64,000 bases of DNA from Neisseria sp. DTU_2020_1000833_1_SI_GRL_NUU_006 (GCA_032388755.1 CP135593.1:1426001-1490000), one strand, 5' to 3'; shown: positions 19,862 through 29,905, numbered from the stretch's first letter. Translations and numbers: made by a program. The notes: a model not told the origin generated them from the letters alone.

Positions 19862-21702
19862 TGTTTGCCCGTACCGCATATCATCTTAAAAATGAATGGA
19901 ATGTCCGCCTGCTGCCTTTATGGGTTTGTTTTATCTGGGTTTGCGCCGTCCCTTTCCTGTCGATTTACCGCGTAGGCCCACTGCCGAGCTTCTACCTTGA
20001 AGCCGGGTCCCTCTTGGGTGCGACAATTTTAGTTTTGGCTTCGGCATATAAAGGCCTGCTCAATATCCGCCTGCCTTATGTATCTGTCGGACTGTTGCTG
20101 ATGGCGGCATATTGGGCGATACAGCCACGGGCAATGGGTTTGCTGTATCCGGGGATGAGCGACTTGGCGGCATGGACTTTCGTCATCCTCGCCCTATCTG
20201 CCTGGGCATGTCGCGGCTGGATTTCCGCTTACGGACAAGACCGAGTTGTTACCGTATTCGCATGGTCGTTGTTTTTTGGTGCAGCTGCGCAGGCTGTCGT
20301 GGCGTTTATGCAGTTCAAAGGATGGTCGGACATTTCCCTGTTCCACGGCATATTGGCTTACGGCGGCGGAACGGTAAACGGCCAGCTCGGGCAGCGCAAC
20401 CATCTGGGCCATTATCTGATGTGGGGCGTACTTGCCGCATCCTATTTGTGGGCAACGCGGAAAATGCCCGACTGGCTGGGATTTATTTGCGTATTTCTGC
20501 TGACTGCCGTCTTGGGTTTGGTCAACTCGCGCACTATCCTGGGCTACATCATCGCTATCGTATTGATTCTGCCTTTTTGGTACTGGCGGGCAGGCCGCGA
20601 ATCGGCACGCTTAATCAAAATCTTCTTTTTCGCAGCGGTATTGGCTGCGGTTTTCCAGTTCGGCATGGGGACGCTACTTGAGTTACTGGGCAACAGCCGT
20701 TACGAGACCGCGGTAGAACGCGCCGGCCATAGCGATTTTGAAGGTTCTGCGCGCCAAATCGAATGGCGGAATGCCTGGACCGCCTTTACCCGCTCCCCAA
20801 TCCTCGGACACGGCTGGAACAGCTTCGGCAGCCTGAGTTTTCTGTTAAATGCCGAAAAACAGTACTTTGCCAATAACATCCTAGGCGTTTTGTTCACCCA
20901 CTGCCACAACCTTATCCTGCAAATCCTTGCCGAAATGGGGCTGACAGGCGCATTATTGAGCGCGGGAACCATGCTGGCGGGCGTTTGGCGTTTGATTGCC
21001 CGTCCGTCTAATCCTGCCAACCTGTTCCTACTGACCGCCGCAAGCGTAACCATGTGCCACAGCATGCTCGAATACCCGCTTTGGTACATCTACTTCCTGA
21101 CCCCGTTCGCCCTCATGCTTTCGCTCTCAAGCGCGCGTTATGAAGATGTATCCGACGGAATCAAACAAGCCCGCCGCCGCAATTTGACAGGCGGTATCGC
21201 CGCATTGGCCATTATCGGCGGCACGCTGCACTTAGGCTGGAACTACACCGACCTGACCGCTTACAGCCGTCAACCCAAAACCGACGGCCCGTCTCAAGTC
21301 AACGCCAAAATTTCCGGACTGCGCCGCATTTCCGAAACCAGTCCCATGCTGGCCTATTATGCCGACCTGAGCCTGACCCGCCGTGCCGATCCGGCCGATG
21401 AAAAAGTCCAACCTTGGGCGCAAAAAGCGGCATTCGACGCACTCACCTACCGCCCTTACAGCAATGCCTACCAGGTCGGCCTCTACCTCTACCGTCAAGG
21501 TAAAACCAAAGAAGGCGCGCAATGGATGCAAGATATGTATTATTACTATCCTTACACGATGCCGTTTTACACCGGCAAAATCCGCAGCAGAAAGGAATTC
21601 GAACCGCTTCTGCCCCAAATTTTGGAAGACTGCCGCAATTTCCTGAAATCGCCAAAACATAAAACCGCCAAACCTTGCGCGGCGGAGATACCGGCATCGT
21701 AA
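19858..21702 (+). CDS. pglL: PglL-type O-oligosaccharyltransferase
   Basis: Inner-membrane enzyme of about 614 residues that moves lipid-linked glycans onto serines of pilin and other periplasmic proteins. Many membrane helices fill the N-terminal two thirds. GGTVNGQLGQRNHLGHYLMW holds the conserved QRNHLG segment of the PglL_A region. The Wzy_C ligase loop follows with RQIEWRNAWTAFTRSPILGH and FTHCHNLILQILAEMGLTG, whose His is the catalytic candidate. The C-terminal periplasmic part has tetratricopeptide-like character. Start at 19858 or 19861 (ATGATG) overlaps the DUF2069 stop; the frame is open further upstream but that is a shadow of the preceding gene. Confidence 0.9.
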   Translation: MMFARTAYHLKNEWNVRLLPLWVCFIWVCAVPFLSIYRVGPLPSFYLEAGSLLGATILVLASAYKGLLNIRLPYVSVGLLLMAAYWAIQPRAMGLLYPGMSDLAAWTFVILALSAWACRGWISAYGQDRVVTVFAWSLFFGAAAQAVVAFMQFKGWSDISLFHGILAYGGGTVNGQLGQRNHLGHYLMWGVLAASYLWATRKMPDWLGFICVFLLTAVLGLVNSRTILGYIIAIVLILPFWYWRAGRESARLIKIFFFAAVLAAVFQFGMGTLLELLGNSRYETAVERAGHSDFEGSARQIEWRNAWTAFTRSPILGHGWNSFGSLSFLLNAEKQYFANNILGVLFTHCHNLILQILAEMGLTGALLSAGTMLAGVWRLIARPSNPANLFLLTAASVTMCHSMLEYPLWYIYFLTPFALMLSLSSARYEDVSDGIKQARRRNLTGGIAALAIIGGTLHLGWNYTDLTAYSRQPKTDGPSQVNAKISGLRRISETSPMLAYYADLSLTRRADPADEKVQPWAQKAAFDALTYRPYSNAYQVGLYLYRQGKTKEGAQWMQDMYYYYPYTMPFYTGKIRSRKEFEPLLPQILEDCRNFLKSPKHKTAKPCAAEIPAS

Positions 21703-21708
21703 ACAACC

Positions 21709-21742
21709 AAGGTCGTCTGAAATATTTTCAGACGACCTTTTG
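21709..21742 (+). terminator. DUS-pair terminator after pglL
   Basis: AAGGTCGTCTGAAA and TTTCAGACGACCTTTT over a four-base loop. Confidence 0.87.
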
Positions 21743-21827
21743 CTATCGATCCCAATAAACAGCCGGCCTACCATTTCCCACTGGCAAGAGAAACCATATT
21801 CGGACATAGCGATTTAAATATGTTTTA

Positions 21828-21859
21828 AGGTCGTCTGAAACATTTTCAGACGACCTTAA
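21828..21859. terminator. Second inverted DUS pair after pglL
   Basis: AAGGTCGTCTGAAA and TTTCAGACGACCTT, about 90 bases after the first. It has no T-run and may simply be uptake sequence. Confidence 0.5.
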
Positions 21860-21875
21860 ACCCATCTCTCTCCGT

Positions 21876-21982
21876 TATAGTGGATTAAATTTAAATCAGG
21901 ACAAGGCGACGAAGCCGCAGACAGTACAGATAGTACGGCAAGGCGAGGCAACGCCGTACTGGTTTAAAGTTAATCCACTATA
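21876..21982. repeat. Short-form Correia repeat (about 107 bp)
   Basis: TATAGTGGATTAA and TTAATCCACTATA ends, with ACAAGGCGACGAAGCCG and GCAACGCCGTACTGG inside, lacking the central insert of the long form. It is upstream of recC. A lone half-end (AATCCACTATATA) lies further on near 22101. The rest of the 21983-22146 gap holds nothing I recognise. Confidence 0.92.
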
Positions 21983-22146
21983 CTATTCCATCCCTAAAAC
22001 GAATGCGGTAAAACAACCGTCATCAGCCGATAAGCCCATATCCTGTCGATCCAAATAAAAATACCTGTGCCGATATTCACGCGCAGGTATTTTCCATTTC
22101 AATCCACTATATAATCCCGTTTATTATCCACCGCCCTACCCCCGCC

Positions 22147-25100
22147 ATGTTCTACCTCAACCAGTCCAACCGTCTCGAATCGCTAGCCGCCCTGTTTGCC
22201 GGAATCCAAAGGGTCAGACCGCTTGAGTCTGCTTTGGCGGCGGAACAGATTGTGGTGCAGAGTCAGGGGATGCGGCGTTATTTGAGTGTTTATCTGGCGC
22301 GCGAACTGGGGGTGGCGGCGAATTTGCAATTCAGCCTGCCGGCGGGTTTGACGTGGCAGTTGATGCAGAAGCTGATTCCCGATATTCCCGCGCTCAGTCC
22401 GTTTTCGCCGGAGGTGATGCGCTGGCGGCTTTTGGATTTGTTCCGCAGCGAGCGTTTTCAGACGACCTCTGAATTTGAAAAAGTCCGCTCTGTCTTGCAA
22501 AGCTATTTGGGCAGCGGCGAGTCGGCGGATTATCAGTTGGCGGGGCAGTTGGCGGATATTTTCGACCAGTATCTGGTGTACCGGCCGCAGTGGATTGATG
22601 CCTGGCAAGAAGGCAAACTTCTGGGGCTGGGTGAGGACGAGGTCTGGCAGGCGCAGCTTTGGCGCTATTTGGACGACGGCAACCAATCCGCGCCGCACCG
22701 TGTGGCGCTGTGGGAAAAGCTGCTATCGTCTTTGGATAAGGCGCACCTGCCCGAACGGTTTTTCGTGTTCGGCATTTCGACGATGGCGCCGATGTATTTG
22801 CAGCTTTTGCAGAAAATTTCGGAACATTGCGATGTGTTCGTGTTCGCGCTCAATCCGAGCGGGCAGTATTGGGGCAATGTGATTGAGGCGGCGCAGCTTT
22901 TGAAGGGCGGCGACGATGCGGATTTGTCGCAGACGGGGCATCCGCTCTTGGCGTCGCTGGGCAAGCAGGGGCGTGATTTTTTTGATTTTCTGACGGAAAT
23001 CGGCTTGGAGGAGCAGCCTGTGTTTGAAGAGGTTTCAGACGACACGCTGCTGCACTGCCTGCAAAACGACATTCAAAACCTGCGTATGCCGTCTGAACAC
23101 AGCCGCACGGATTTGCTGGGCGACGGCTCCGTCCGTATTGTGTCGGCACACAGCCCCCTGCGCGAATTGCAGATTTTGAAAGACAAGCTATTGCGGATTT
23201 TGCACGAACATCCCGACTGGCAGCCGCACGATATTGCCGTTTTGACGCCGAACATCGAGCCGTACAGCCCGTTTATCGAAGCGGTATTCGGGCAGGCGCA
23301 GGGCGGGGCGCAGGCTTTGCCGTATTCGGTTTCGGACGTGAAACTCAGCCGCCGCCAGCCGCTGCTTTACGTGTTCGAGCAGGCACTGGATTTGCTGGAA
23401 AGCCGGTTTGAAGTCGATAAAGTGCTGCCGCTGTTGGAAAGCGGTTTGGTGCTGCGCCGTTTCGGGCTGACGGCGGACGATTTGCCGCTGCTGCACGACA
23501 CCATTGCCGAATTGAACGTGCATTGGGGTTTGGACGGAACGATGCGCGGCGCGGCGGACAATCTGTTCACTTGGCAGCAGGCGTTGGAACGCATCGTGTT
23601 AGGCTGGATGCTGCCCGACGACGGCAGCCCGCTCTGGCAAAACGTCAGCGCGTGGCACGGCGATGTCAACCGCCTCGATGTATTCGGCCGCTTTGCCGCC
23701 TTCATCCGCACGCTGTCCCACCTCGCCGCCGAGTGGCGCAAACCCGCAGCGGCGGAGGAATGGACGGAACGCTGCCGCGATTTGGTGCAGTCATTGTTCC
23801 TGCCCGACGCCGACGACCAATACGCCTTGCAGCAGTTCGAGCAGGCGTTGGCAAAATGGCAGGAAGAAACCGCATTGGCAGGCTTTAGCGGCACTTTGCC
23901 GCAACATACGGTCATCCGCCACATCCGCCGCTTCTTAGGCAGCGAAAGCCAAGCCGGATTTTTGCGCGGCGGCATCACCTTTTGCAGCATGGTGCCGATG
24001 AGGAGTCTGCCGTTCAAAGTCATCTGCCTCTTGGGGCTGAACGACGGCGATTTCCCGCGCAACACCAAAGCCGCCGTGTTCGACCTGATTGCCAAACACC
24101 CGCAAAAAGGTGACCGCGCCCGCCGCGACGACGACCGCTACCTTTTCCTCGAAGCCATCATCAGCGCGCGCGACATCCTTTATCTTTCCTACGTCGGCCG
24201 CAGCATCCGCAACGACGACGAACTCGCCCCGTCCGCCCTCGTCAGCGAACTCATCGACACCATCGCCGCCATGACCGGACGGCGCAGCAAAGAGCTGGCG
24301 GAACACTGGGTCGAGCAACATCCCCTGCAACCGTTCTCACACCGCTATTTCATCGCAGACAAAATTTCAGACGGCCTCTTCAGCACGCGGCAGGACTACG
24401 CCGAAGCCCTCAACCGCCCGCGCGAACAGGCGCGTCCGTTTTTCAGTGAAGCCCTCGAAGAAAACAGCCCCGCACCGACCGTCTGGCAGGACGACTTCAT
24501 CCGCTTCTGGAAAAATCCCGTCAAAGCATGGCTGCAACAAACCTTGGGCTGGCGCGAACCCTACCGCGACGAAGCATGGGAATCCGCCGAACCCTTCGAG
24601 CCGCAACGCGCCGACAAAATCGCCGCCGCCTACCTCGACGCCCGCCGCCACAACCAAGACTTTCAAGAAACCGCCGTCCGCCTCGACGCCGAAAGCCTGT
24701 TACCCGCCGGTGAATTGGGTAAATTGTGGCAACAGAATTTCCAAGCCGCCGCCAAACGCATAGACGGCGCATTGCTGCAAAGCCCCAAACTGCCGCCCTT
24801 CGCCTATGAAATCCAGTTCGACGGGCAAACCCTGCAAGGCAGCCTCGGCAACCTGTACCAATGCGGCCAAGTGTTCTACCTCGACCGCAAACCCAATGCC
24901 CCGCAACGCATCGCCCTTCTGCTCGAACATTTAATCTTTTGCGCGGTAGGGTCGGCGGTAGGGTCGTCTGAAACCGAAACCTGCCAAACCCATATCGTTC
25001 AGCCTGAAGAAACAACGCTTTATCCCGAAATCCCTAGCAGCCAAGCGCAACAAATGTTGCAAAAATGGCTGACGTTCTTCAACCTCGGACAAACGCGCCC

Positions 25101-25365
25101 GCTGCCTTTCTTCGCCAAAACCAGCCTCGCCGCCGCCGAAGCCTACGGCAAAAAACAGAGCTGGGAAGATGCCCTGAACAAAGCCAGGGAAAGCTATCAC
25201 GGCAACAAAGTCAGCAAAGGGCAAAAAGACTATACCGAAGTTGCCTTAGTGTTCGGCAACGAAGACACCGAACCGGTAGAAGGAGCGTTGTTCCAAAGAT
25301 TGGTGGAAGAGCTGCTGATACCGCTGCTGGACGCGGTAAAGGAAGAATCGTCGGATGCGGCATAG
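22147..25365 (+). CDS. recC: Exodeoxyribonuclease V gamma subunit RecC
   Basis: Scaffold and Chi-recognition subunit of RecBCD, which processes double-strand ends for recombination. 1,072 residues (E. coli: 1,122). N-terminal YLNQSNRLESLAALFAGIQ and VVQSQGMRRYLSVYLA are the RecC signature; the helicase-like but inactive N-terminal domains follow. A later FCSMVPMRSLPFKVICLLGL and FPRNTKAAVFDLI are typical. Several DUS lie inside (for example 22454 and 23037), and an AT-type DUS at 23086, plausible marks of recombination among neisserias. recB and recD are not adjacent. Confidence 0.95.
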   Translation: MFYLNQSNRLESLAALFAGIQRVRPLESALAAEQIVVQSQGMRRYLSVYLARELGVAANLQFSLPAGLTWQLMQKLIPDIPALSPFSPEVMRWRLLDLFRSERFQTTSEFEKVRSVLQSYLGSGESADYQLAGQLADIFDQYLVYRPQWIDAWQEGKLLGLGEDEVWQAQLWRYLDDGNQSAPHRVALWEKLLSSLDKAHLPERFFVFGISTMAPMYLQLLQKISEHCDVFVFALNPSGQYWGNVIEAAQLLKGGDDADLSQTGHPLLASLGKQGRDFFDFLTEIGLEEQPVFEEVSDDTLLHCLQNDIQNLRMPSEHSRTDLLGDGSVRIVSAHSPLRELQILKDKLLRILHEHPDWQPHDIAVLTPNIEPYSPFIEAVFGQAQGGAQALPYSVSDVKLSRRQPLLYVFEQALDLLESRFEVDKVLPLLESGLVLRRFGLTADDLPLLHDTIAELNVHWGLDGTMRGAADNLFTWQQALERIVLGWMLPDDGSPLWQNVSAWHGDVNRLDVFGRFAAFIRTLSHLAAEWRKPAAAEEWTERCRDLVQSLFLPDADDQYALQQFEQALAKWQEETALAGFSGTLPQHTVIRHIRRFLGSESQAGFLRGGITFCSMVPMRSLPFKVICLLGLNDGDFPRNTKAAVFDLIAKHPQKGDRARRDDDRYLFLEAIISARDILYLSYVGRSIRNDDELAPSALVSELIDTIAAMTGRRSKELAEHWVEQHPLQPFSHRYFIADKISDGLFSTRQDYAEALNRPREQARPFFSEALEENSPAPTVWQDDFIRFWKNPVKAWLQQTLGWREPYRDEAWESAEPFEPQRADKIAAAYLDARRHNQDFQETAVRLDAESLLPAGELGKLWQQNFQAAAKRIDGALLQSPKLPPFAYEIQFDGQTLQGSLGNLYQCGQVFYLDRKPNAPQRIALLLEHLIFCAVGSAVGSSETETCQTHIVQPEETTLYPEIPSSQAQQMLQKWLTFFNLGQTRPLPFFAKTSLAAAEAYGKKQSWEDALNKARESYHGNKVSKGQKDYTEVALVFGNEDTEPVEGALFQRLVEELLIPLLDAVKEESSDAA

Positions 25366-25381
25366 AGGCCGAAAATCGGAA

Positions 25382-25423
25382 GAGGTCGTCTGAAAACGTG
25401 AATTCATCGTTTCAGACGACCTC
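25382..25423 (+). terminator. DUS-pair terminator after recC
   Basis: GAGGTCGTCTGAAAACG and CGTTTCAGACGACCTC. The 150 bases from here to the IS contain no gene I can support. Confidence 0.75.
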
Positions 25424-25573
25424 TTCCTTGGTAAACCTGTTTTTAAAACCCCTCACTTCCGCCATCATTCACCAAACCGGAATCCATTGGAAATTCGAAA
25501 GGGCAGATGTCTCAAAAACAGTTGCCGAGAAAATCCACCTACTTAGTTTCCTGCCCATCGGGAATGATTGCAG

Positions 25574-26779
25574 GAGACCTTTGCAAAATTCTCCCCAAAT
25601 CCCCTAAATTACCACCAAGACATTTAGGGGATTTTCCATGAGCACCTTCTTCCGGCAAACCGCACAAGCCATGATTACCAGACACATCGACCGCTTCCCA
25701 CTATTGAAGTTGGATCAGGTGATTGATTGGCAACCGATCGAACAATACCTGAACCGTCAAAGAACCCGTTACCTTAGAGACCACCGCGGCCGTCCCGCCT
25801 ATCCCCAGTTGTCCATGTTCAAAGCCGTCCTGCCCGGAATGGCACAGCCTCTCCGATCCCGAACTCGAACACAGCCTCATTACCCGCATCGATTTCAACC
25901 TGTTTTGCCGTTTTGACGAACTGAGCATCCCCGATTACAGCACCTTATGCCGCTACCGCAACCGGCGGCGCAAGACGACACCCTGTCCGAATTGCTCAAA
26001 CTGATTAACTGCCAACTGACCGAAAAAGGTTTAAAAGTAGAGAAAGCATCCGCCGCCGTCATTGACGCCACCATTATTCAGACCGCCGGCAGCAAACAAC
26101 GTCAGGCCATAGAAGTCGATGAATAAGGACAAGTCAATGGACAAACCACACCGAGTAAAGACAGCGATGCCCGCCGGACAAAGAAAAACGGCCTCTACAA
26201 ACTCGGTTACAAACAACATACCCGTACCGATGAGGAAGGCTATATCGAGAAACTGAACATCACCCCCGCCAATGTCCATGAGAGCAACCATCTTTCCCCT
26301 TTGTTGGAAGGCCTAACCGAAGGTACGACCGTCTATGCTGACAAAGGCTACGACAGTGCGGAAAACCGGCAACATCTGAAAGAGCATCAGTTGTTAGACG
26401 GCATTATGCGCAAAGCCTGCCGCAACCGTCCGCTGACGGAAGCGCAAACCAAACGTAACCGATATTTGTCGAAGACCCGTTATGTGGTCGAACAAAGCTT
26501 CGGTACGCTGCACCGTAAATTCTGCTACGCCCGGGCAGCCTATTTTGGTCTGCTCAAAGTGAGTGCGCAAAGCCATCTGAAGGCGATGTGTTTGAACCTG
26601 TTGAAAGCGGCTAACAGGCTAAGTGTGCCTGTTGCCGCCTAAAAGGCGGCCCGGATGCCTAATTATGGGGCGTCCGGGGAGAAAAACGGGGATATTTGGC
26701 ATGAAAACAGCCGAAAAACCTGTGTTTGGGTTTTAGCTGTTGGGGGTGAAGGGGAAGAGGGGAATTTTGCAAAGGTCTC
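25574..26779 (+). mobile_element. IS1106-like element (IS5 family), left copy, defective
   Basis: About 1.2 kb with terminal inverted repeats GAGACCTTTGCAAAAT and its complement at the right end (TTTTGCAAAGGTCTC). The encoded transposase fragments match the IS1106 protein of meningococci as I know it. Its 3' non-coding part differs clearly from the right copy. Confidence 0.85.
25638..26642 (+). pseudogene. IS1106-like transposase, three inactivating lesions
   Basis: Fragments in order: MSTFFRQTAQAMITRHIDRF to about 25840; then a frame break where two bases are missing compared with the right copy (GCCCGGAATGG against GCTCGGACAATGG). A second break is at the CRYRN segment near 25960, where one base is missing relative to an intact IS1106 reading. 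An in-frame TAA follows in GTCGATGAATAA (26118-26129). The last part, YADKGYDSAENRQHL to KAANRLSVPVAA, is well preserved and carries the DDE-domain Tyr/Lys region. No functional transposase can come from this copy. Confidence 0.85.
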
Positions 26780-26788
26780 ATATATTCA

Positions 26789-26818
26789 TTGACAAATTTC
26801 GACGGCAAAATTTATGAT
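26789..26818 (+). promoter_or_regulatory. Sigma-70 promoter of gabT
   Basis: TTGACA at 26789-26794 and TATGAT at 26813-26818 with an 18-base spacer, just inside the left IS and about 90 bases before the gabT ATG. Confidence 0.65.
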
Positions 26819-26827
26819 TAAAACGTG

Positions 26828-26861
26828 CCATATATTAAATTAATGTTCAATATATGGAACA
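26828..26861. promoter_or_regulatory. Dyad operator over the gabT transcription start
   Basis: CCATATATT (26828-26836) and AATATATGG (26849-26857) are perfect mirror arms 12 bases apart. TGTTC and GAACA (26844-26861) form a second, overlapping dyad. It begins ten bases after the -10 box, the usual place for a repressor site. The regulator is not identified, and no regulator gene lies in the island. Confidence 0.55.
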
Positions 26862-26906
26862 AATAAAGAATTTAAATATGATTTTATCAGGAAAAAGGAG
26901 GCGGTT

Positions 26907-28166
26907 ATGAATACTTGGATTGAGCGGATGAGTGATGTTTTGCCGACCGGCGCGGCTGTAGGCTGCGACTGGTTCGCCCAAAGCGCGCGCAATGCAGTGA
27001 TTAAATCAACCGACGGACGGGAAATTATCGACTTCGTAGGCGGTATCGGCGTACTGAATGTCGGCCACTGTCATCCGAAAGTGACGGCGGCAGTCGCGGC
27101 GCAACTTGAGAAATTTACGCATACAGCCTTTCAGGTTGTGCCTTACCAGAATTATGTCGAACTGGGCGAAAGATTGGGCAAACTGGTACCCATTGAAGGC
27201 AAAGTGAAATGCCAGTTTTTTTGCAGCGGCGCGGAAGCGGTTGAAAATGCGGTGAAAATCGCCCGTGCCCACACTAGGCGCAACGGTGTGATCGCATTCG
27301 GCGGCGCGTTTCACGGCCGCACGCTGATGACGCTTGCCCTGACCGGAAAAGTGTCCCCCTATCAGGCAGATTTCGGCGCCATGCCTTCGGGCGTGTTCCA
27401 CGCGCTTTTCCCTTCCGAAACGCAGCATATCAGCGTGGAGGATGCGGTTAAAAGTATCAAAAGGATTTTCAAAAGCGATATTGCGCCGCACGACGTGGCC
27501 GCCATTATTTTGGAACCAGTGCAGGGAGAAGGCGGCTTCAATGTCTGCCCGCCCGAATTTATGCGCGCCGTGCGTGAGATTTGCGACGAACACGGCATTG
27601 TGATGATTGCCGACGAAGTACAGTCCGGTTACGGCCGCACAGGCAAACTTTTTGCGATGGAACATTACGACGTCAAACCCGATTTGATTACGATGGCAAA
27701 AAGTCTGGCGGGCGGTATGGTATTGAGCGGCGTGGTGGGCAAGGCCGACATCATGAATGCGGCAAGGCCGGGGGGCTTGGGCGGAACATACGCCGGCAAC
27801 CCTTTGGGCATTGCCGCGGCATTGGTGGTGCTGGACATCATCGAAGAGGAAAAGCTGCTGGAACGTTCCCAATATCTGGGCGACAAGCTCAAACAGTTCC
27901 TACGCGATTTAAACGCACCCGAAATTACCCAAATCCGCGGCTTAGGTTCGATGGTGGCTGTTGAATTCGGCGACGATGACAGTCCGAACAGCGAGTTTGC
28001 CGCCAAAGTGAAAGCTATTGCGATGGAAAACAACCTGCTGCTACTCACCTGCGGCGCGCACGCCAACACCATACGTTTCCTTTACCCGCTGACGATTGAG
28101 GAGGAACTCTTCGACCAGGCTTTGACGATTCTGAAAAACTCCTTTGAGAAAGCACGCAAAAGCTAA
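26907..28166 (+). CDS. gabT: 4-aminobutyrate aminotransferase
   Basis: Class III PLP aminotransferase: GABA + 2-oxoglutarate to succinate semialdehyde + glutamate. 419 residues. Motifs: FVGGIGVLNVGHCHPKVTAA, FFCSGAEAVENAVKIARAHT, AFHGRTLMTLALTGK, EPVQGEGGFNVCPPEFM, MIADEVQSGYGRTGKLFAME, and the Schiff-base lysine in DLITMAKSLAGGM near residue 264. The AAAAAGGAGGCGG site before the ATG is strong. First gene of the island operon with gabD. Related ornithine-type enzymes share these motifs, but the gabD partner favours GabT. Confidence 0.92.
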   Translation: MNTWIERMSDVLPTGAAVGCDWFAQSARNAVIKSTDGREIIDFVGGIGVLNVGHCHPKVTAAVAAQLEKFTHTAFQVVPYQNYVELGERLGKLVPIEGKVKCQFFCSGAEAVENAVKIARAHTRRNGVIAFGGAFHGRTLMTLALTGKVSPYQADFGAMPSGVFHALFPSETQHISVEDAVKSIKRIFKSDIAPHDVAAIILEPVQGEGGFNVCPPEFMRAVREICDEHGIVMIADEVQSGYGRTGKLFAMEHYDVKPDLITMAKSLAGGMVLSGVVGKADIMNAARPGGLGGTYAGNPLGIAAALVVLDIIEEEKLLERSQYLGDKLKQFLRDLNAPEITQIRGLGSMVAVEFGDDDSPNSEFAAKVKAIAMENNLLLLTCGAHANTIRFLYPLTIEEELFDQALTILKNSFEKARKS

Positions 28167-28182
28167 AAACGCTGAAACAAGG

Positions 28183-28211
28183 TTTCAGACGGCCTAAAGG
28201 CCGTCTGAAAA
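28183..28211 (+). terminator. AG-DUS inverted pair between gabT and gabD
   Basis: GGTTTCAGACGGCCT and AGGCCGTCTGAAAAAC nearly back to back. The dialect (GGCCGTCTGAA) differs from the host's GGTCGTCTGAA. It may reduce but not abolish read-through to gabD. Confidence 0.7.
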
Positions 28212-28242
28212 ACACCCACCACATTATTTTGCAGGACTTCCC

Positions 28243-29679
28243 ATGAAAACCTTTTCCCAACTGCTCAACCACCCCGATATTTCCTTTTCCCCGATTTCAG
28301 ACTGCCTCAAAGTCGGCAATCCGGCAACGGGCGAGACCTTGGCGTTTGTCCGCACGACTCGTTCAGACGGCCTCAAATTGCTGATTCAAAAGGCGGAGGC
28401 GGCACAAAAATTATGGGCGGCAAAAACTGCGTTGGAGCGCGCCGATGTGTTGTGGCGTTGGTATTTTTTGATTAAAGAAAACAAAGAAGAACTGGCGCGT
28501 ATCATGACGATGGAGCAGGGAAAAAGTCTGACTGAGGCGCGTGGCGAGATTGATTATGCGGCTTCGTTTGTGCGCTGGTTTGCCGAAGAGGCGCGGCGGA
28601 TTGACGGCGATGTGTTGACGAGTGTGAAAGCGTCGCAAAAACTGGTTGTGTTGAAACAGCCTATCGGTGTTACTGCGGCGATTACACCGTGGAACTTCCC
28701 ATCTGCGATGATTGCACGTAAGGCTGCACCTGCTTTGGCGGTGGGCTGTGCGATGATTGTCAAGCCCGCGTCGCTCACGCCTTTGAGTGCGTATGCGTTG
28801 GCTGTACTGGCCTACGAAGCGGGTGTGCCTCAGGATTTGTTGCCTGTTGTCAGCGGTAGTGCTTCGGAAATCAGCAATGAATTTGCCACGAATCCGACCG
28901 TGCGCAAAATCAGCTTTACCGGCTCAACTGAAATAGGTGCGAAAATTTTTGCCGACAGTGCGGCGGACATTAAAAAACTCAGTTTGGAACTGGGCGGCAA
29001 TGCGCCGTTTATCGTGTTTGACGATGCCGATTTGGACAAAGCCGTCGAAGGCGCGCTCGCCAGCAAGTTTCGCAACAGCGGCCAGACCTGCGTCTGCACC
29101 AACCGCGTGTACGCTCAATCGGGCATTTACGACGAATTTTGCCGCAAATTAAGTGAAAAAGTGGCCGCGCTCAAATTGGGCAACGGCTTGGATGAAGGCG
29201 TGAACCAAGGGCCGCTGATTGAGGAAAAAGCGGTGGAAAAAGTCGAGCAGCACATCGCCGACGCGCTCTCCAAAGGCGCGGTCTGCCTGACCGGCGGCAA
29301 ACGCAGCGCGCTGGGCGGAACGTTTTTCGAACCGACTGTCTTAAGCGGCGTAACGGCGCAAATGGCGGTGGCGCGCGAAGAAACCTTCGGGCCGTTGTGT
29401 CCCGTGTTCCGCTTTGAAAGCGAAGCCGAAGTCATCGCGGCCGCCAACGATACGGAATACGGTTTGGCGGCCTACCTCTTCACTTCCGACACCGCCCGTC
29501 AGTGGCGAGTTGGCGAAGCCTTGGAATACGGCATGGTCGGCATCAATACGGGCTTAATCAGTAATGAAGTGGCACCGTTTGGCGGCGTAAAACGCAGCGG
29601 TTTGGGACGTGAAGGCAGCAAATACGGTGCGGACGAATATTTGGAATTGAAATATTTGTGTATTGATGTGGCCGGATAG
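28243..29679 (+). CDS. gabD: Succinate-semialdehyde dehydrogenase
   Basis: NAD(P)-dependent aldehyde dehydrogenase turning succinate semialdehyde into succinate. 478 residues. ITPWNFPSAMIARKAAPALA, FTGSTEIGAKIFADSA, LELGGNAPFIVFDDADLDKA with catalytic Glu, SGQTCVCTNRVYAQ with the nucleophile Cys, and EETFGPLCPVFRF are all intact. It completes the two-step GABA shunt started by GabT. A DUS of the GGCCGTCTGAA type lies inside the gene at 28362-28373. Confidence 0.93.
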   Translation: MKTFSQLLNHPDISFSPISDCLKVGNPATGETLAFVRTTRSDGLKLLIQKAEAAQKLWAAKTALERADVLWRWYFLIKENKEELARIMTMEQGKSLTEARGEIDYAASFVRWFAEEARRIDGDVLTSVKASQKLVVLKQPIGVTAAITPWNFPSAMIARKAAPALAVGCAMIVKPASLTPLSAYALAVLAYEAGVPQDLLPVVSGSASEISNEFATNPTVRKISFTGSTEIGAKIFADSAADIKKLSLELGGNAPFIVFDDADLDKAVEGALASKFRNSGQTCVCTNRVYAQSGIYDEFCRKLSEKVAALKLGNGLDEGVNQGPLIEEKAVEKVEQHIADALSKGAVCLTGGKRSALGGTFFEPTVLSGVTAQMAVAREETFGPLCPVFRFESEAEVIAAANDTEYGLAAYLFTSDTARQWRVGEALEYGMVGINTGLISNEVAPFGGVKRSGLGREGSKYGADEYLELKYLCIDVAG

Positions 29680-29690
29680 CCTGCCGTCGG

Positions 29691-29729
29691 TTTTTAGACG
29701 GCCTCACATCGGTCAGGCCGTCTAAAACC
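29691..29729 (+). terminator. Degenerate AG-DUS hairpin after gabD
   Basis: TTTTTAGACGGCCT and AGGCCGTCTAAAAC: both arms carry A in place of the G of CTGAA, a compensated change that keeps the stem. The remaining 175 bases before the permease gene hold only its Shine-Dalgarno site (AGGAGG). Confidence 0.7.
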
Positions 29730-29905
29730 GCAACTTCTGTTAACTTCCCCTCATTTCTAATCTCCTGTATGCCGTTTCAAACGACACACAGGGATGATTG
29801 TTCCCTGAAAAACGGGAGATTCCAAAAAACATAGAAAGCAGATAAACAAATTCTGACAAATCTGCGGGTTTACAAGAAGAAACTTAATTTCAATAGGAGG
29901 CTGAA

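Noticed and set aside
27766..27775. Poly-G tract in gabT as a phase-variation switch
   Set aside because: Only about six G, too short for efficient slippage, and codon-compatible with the protein.
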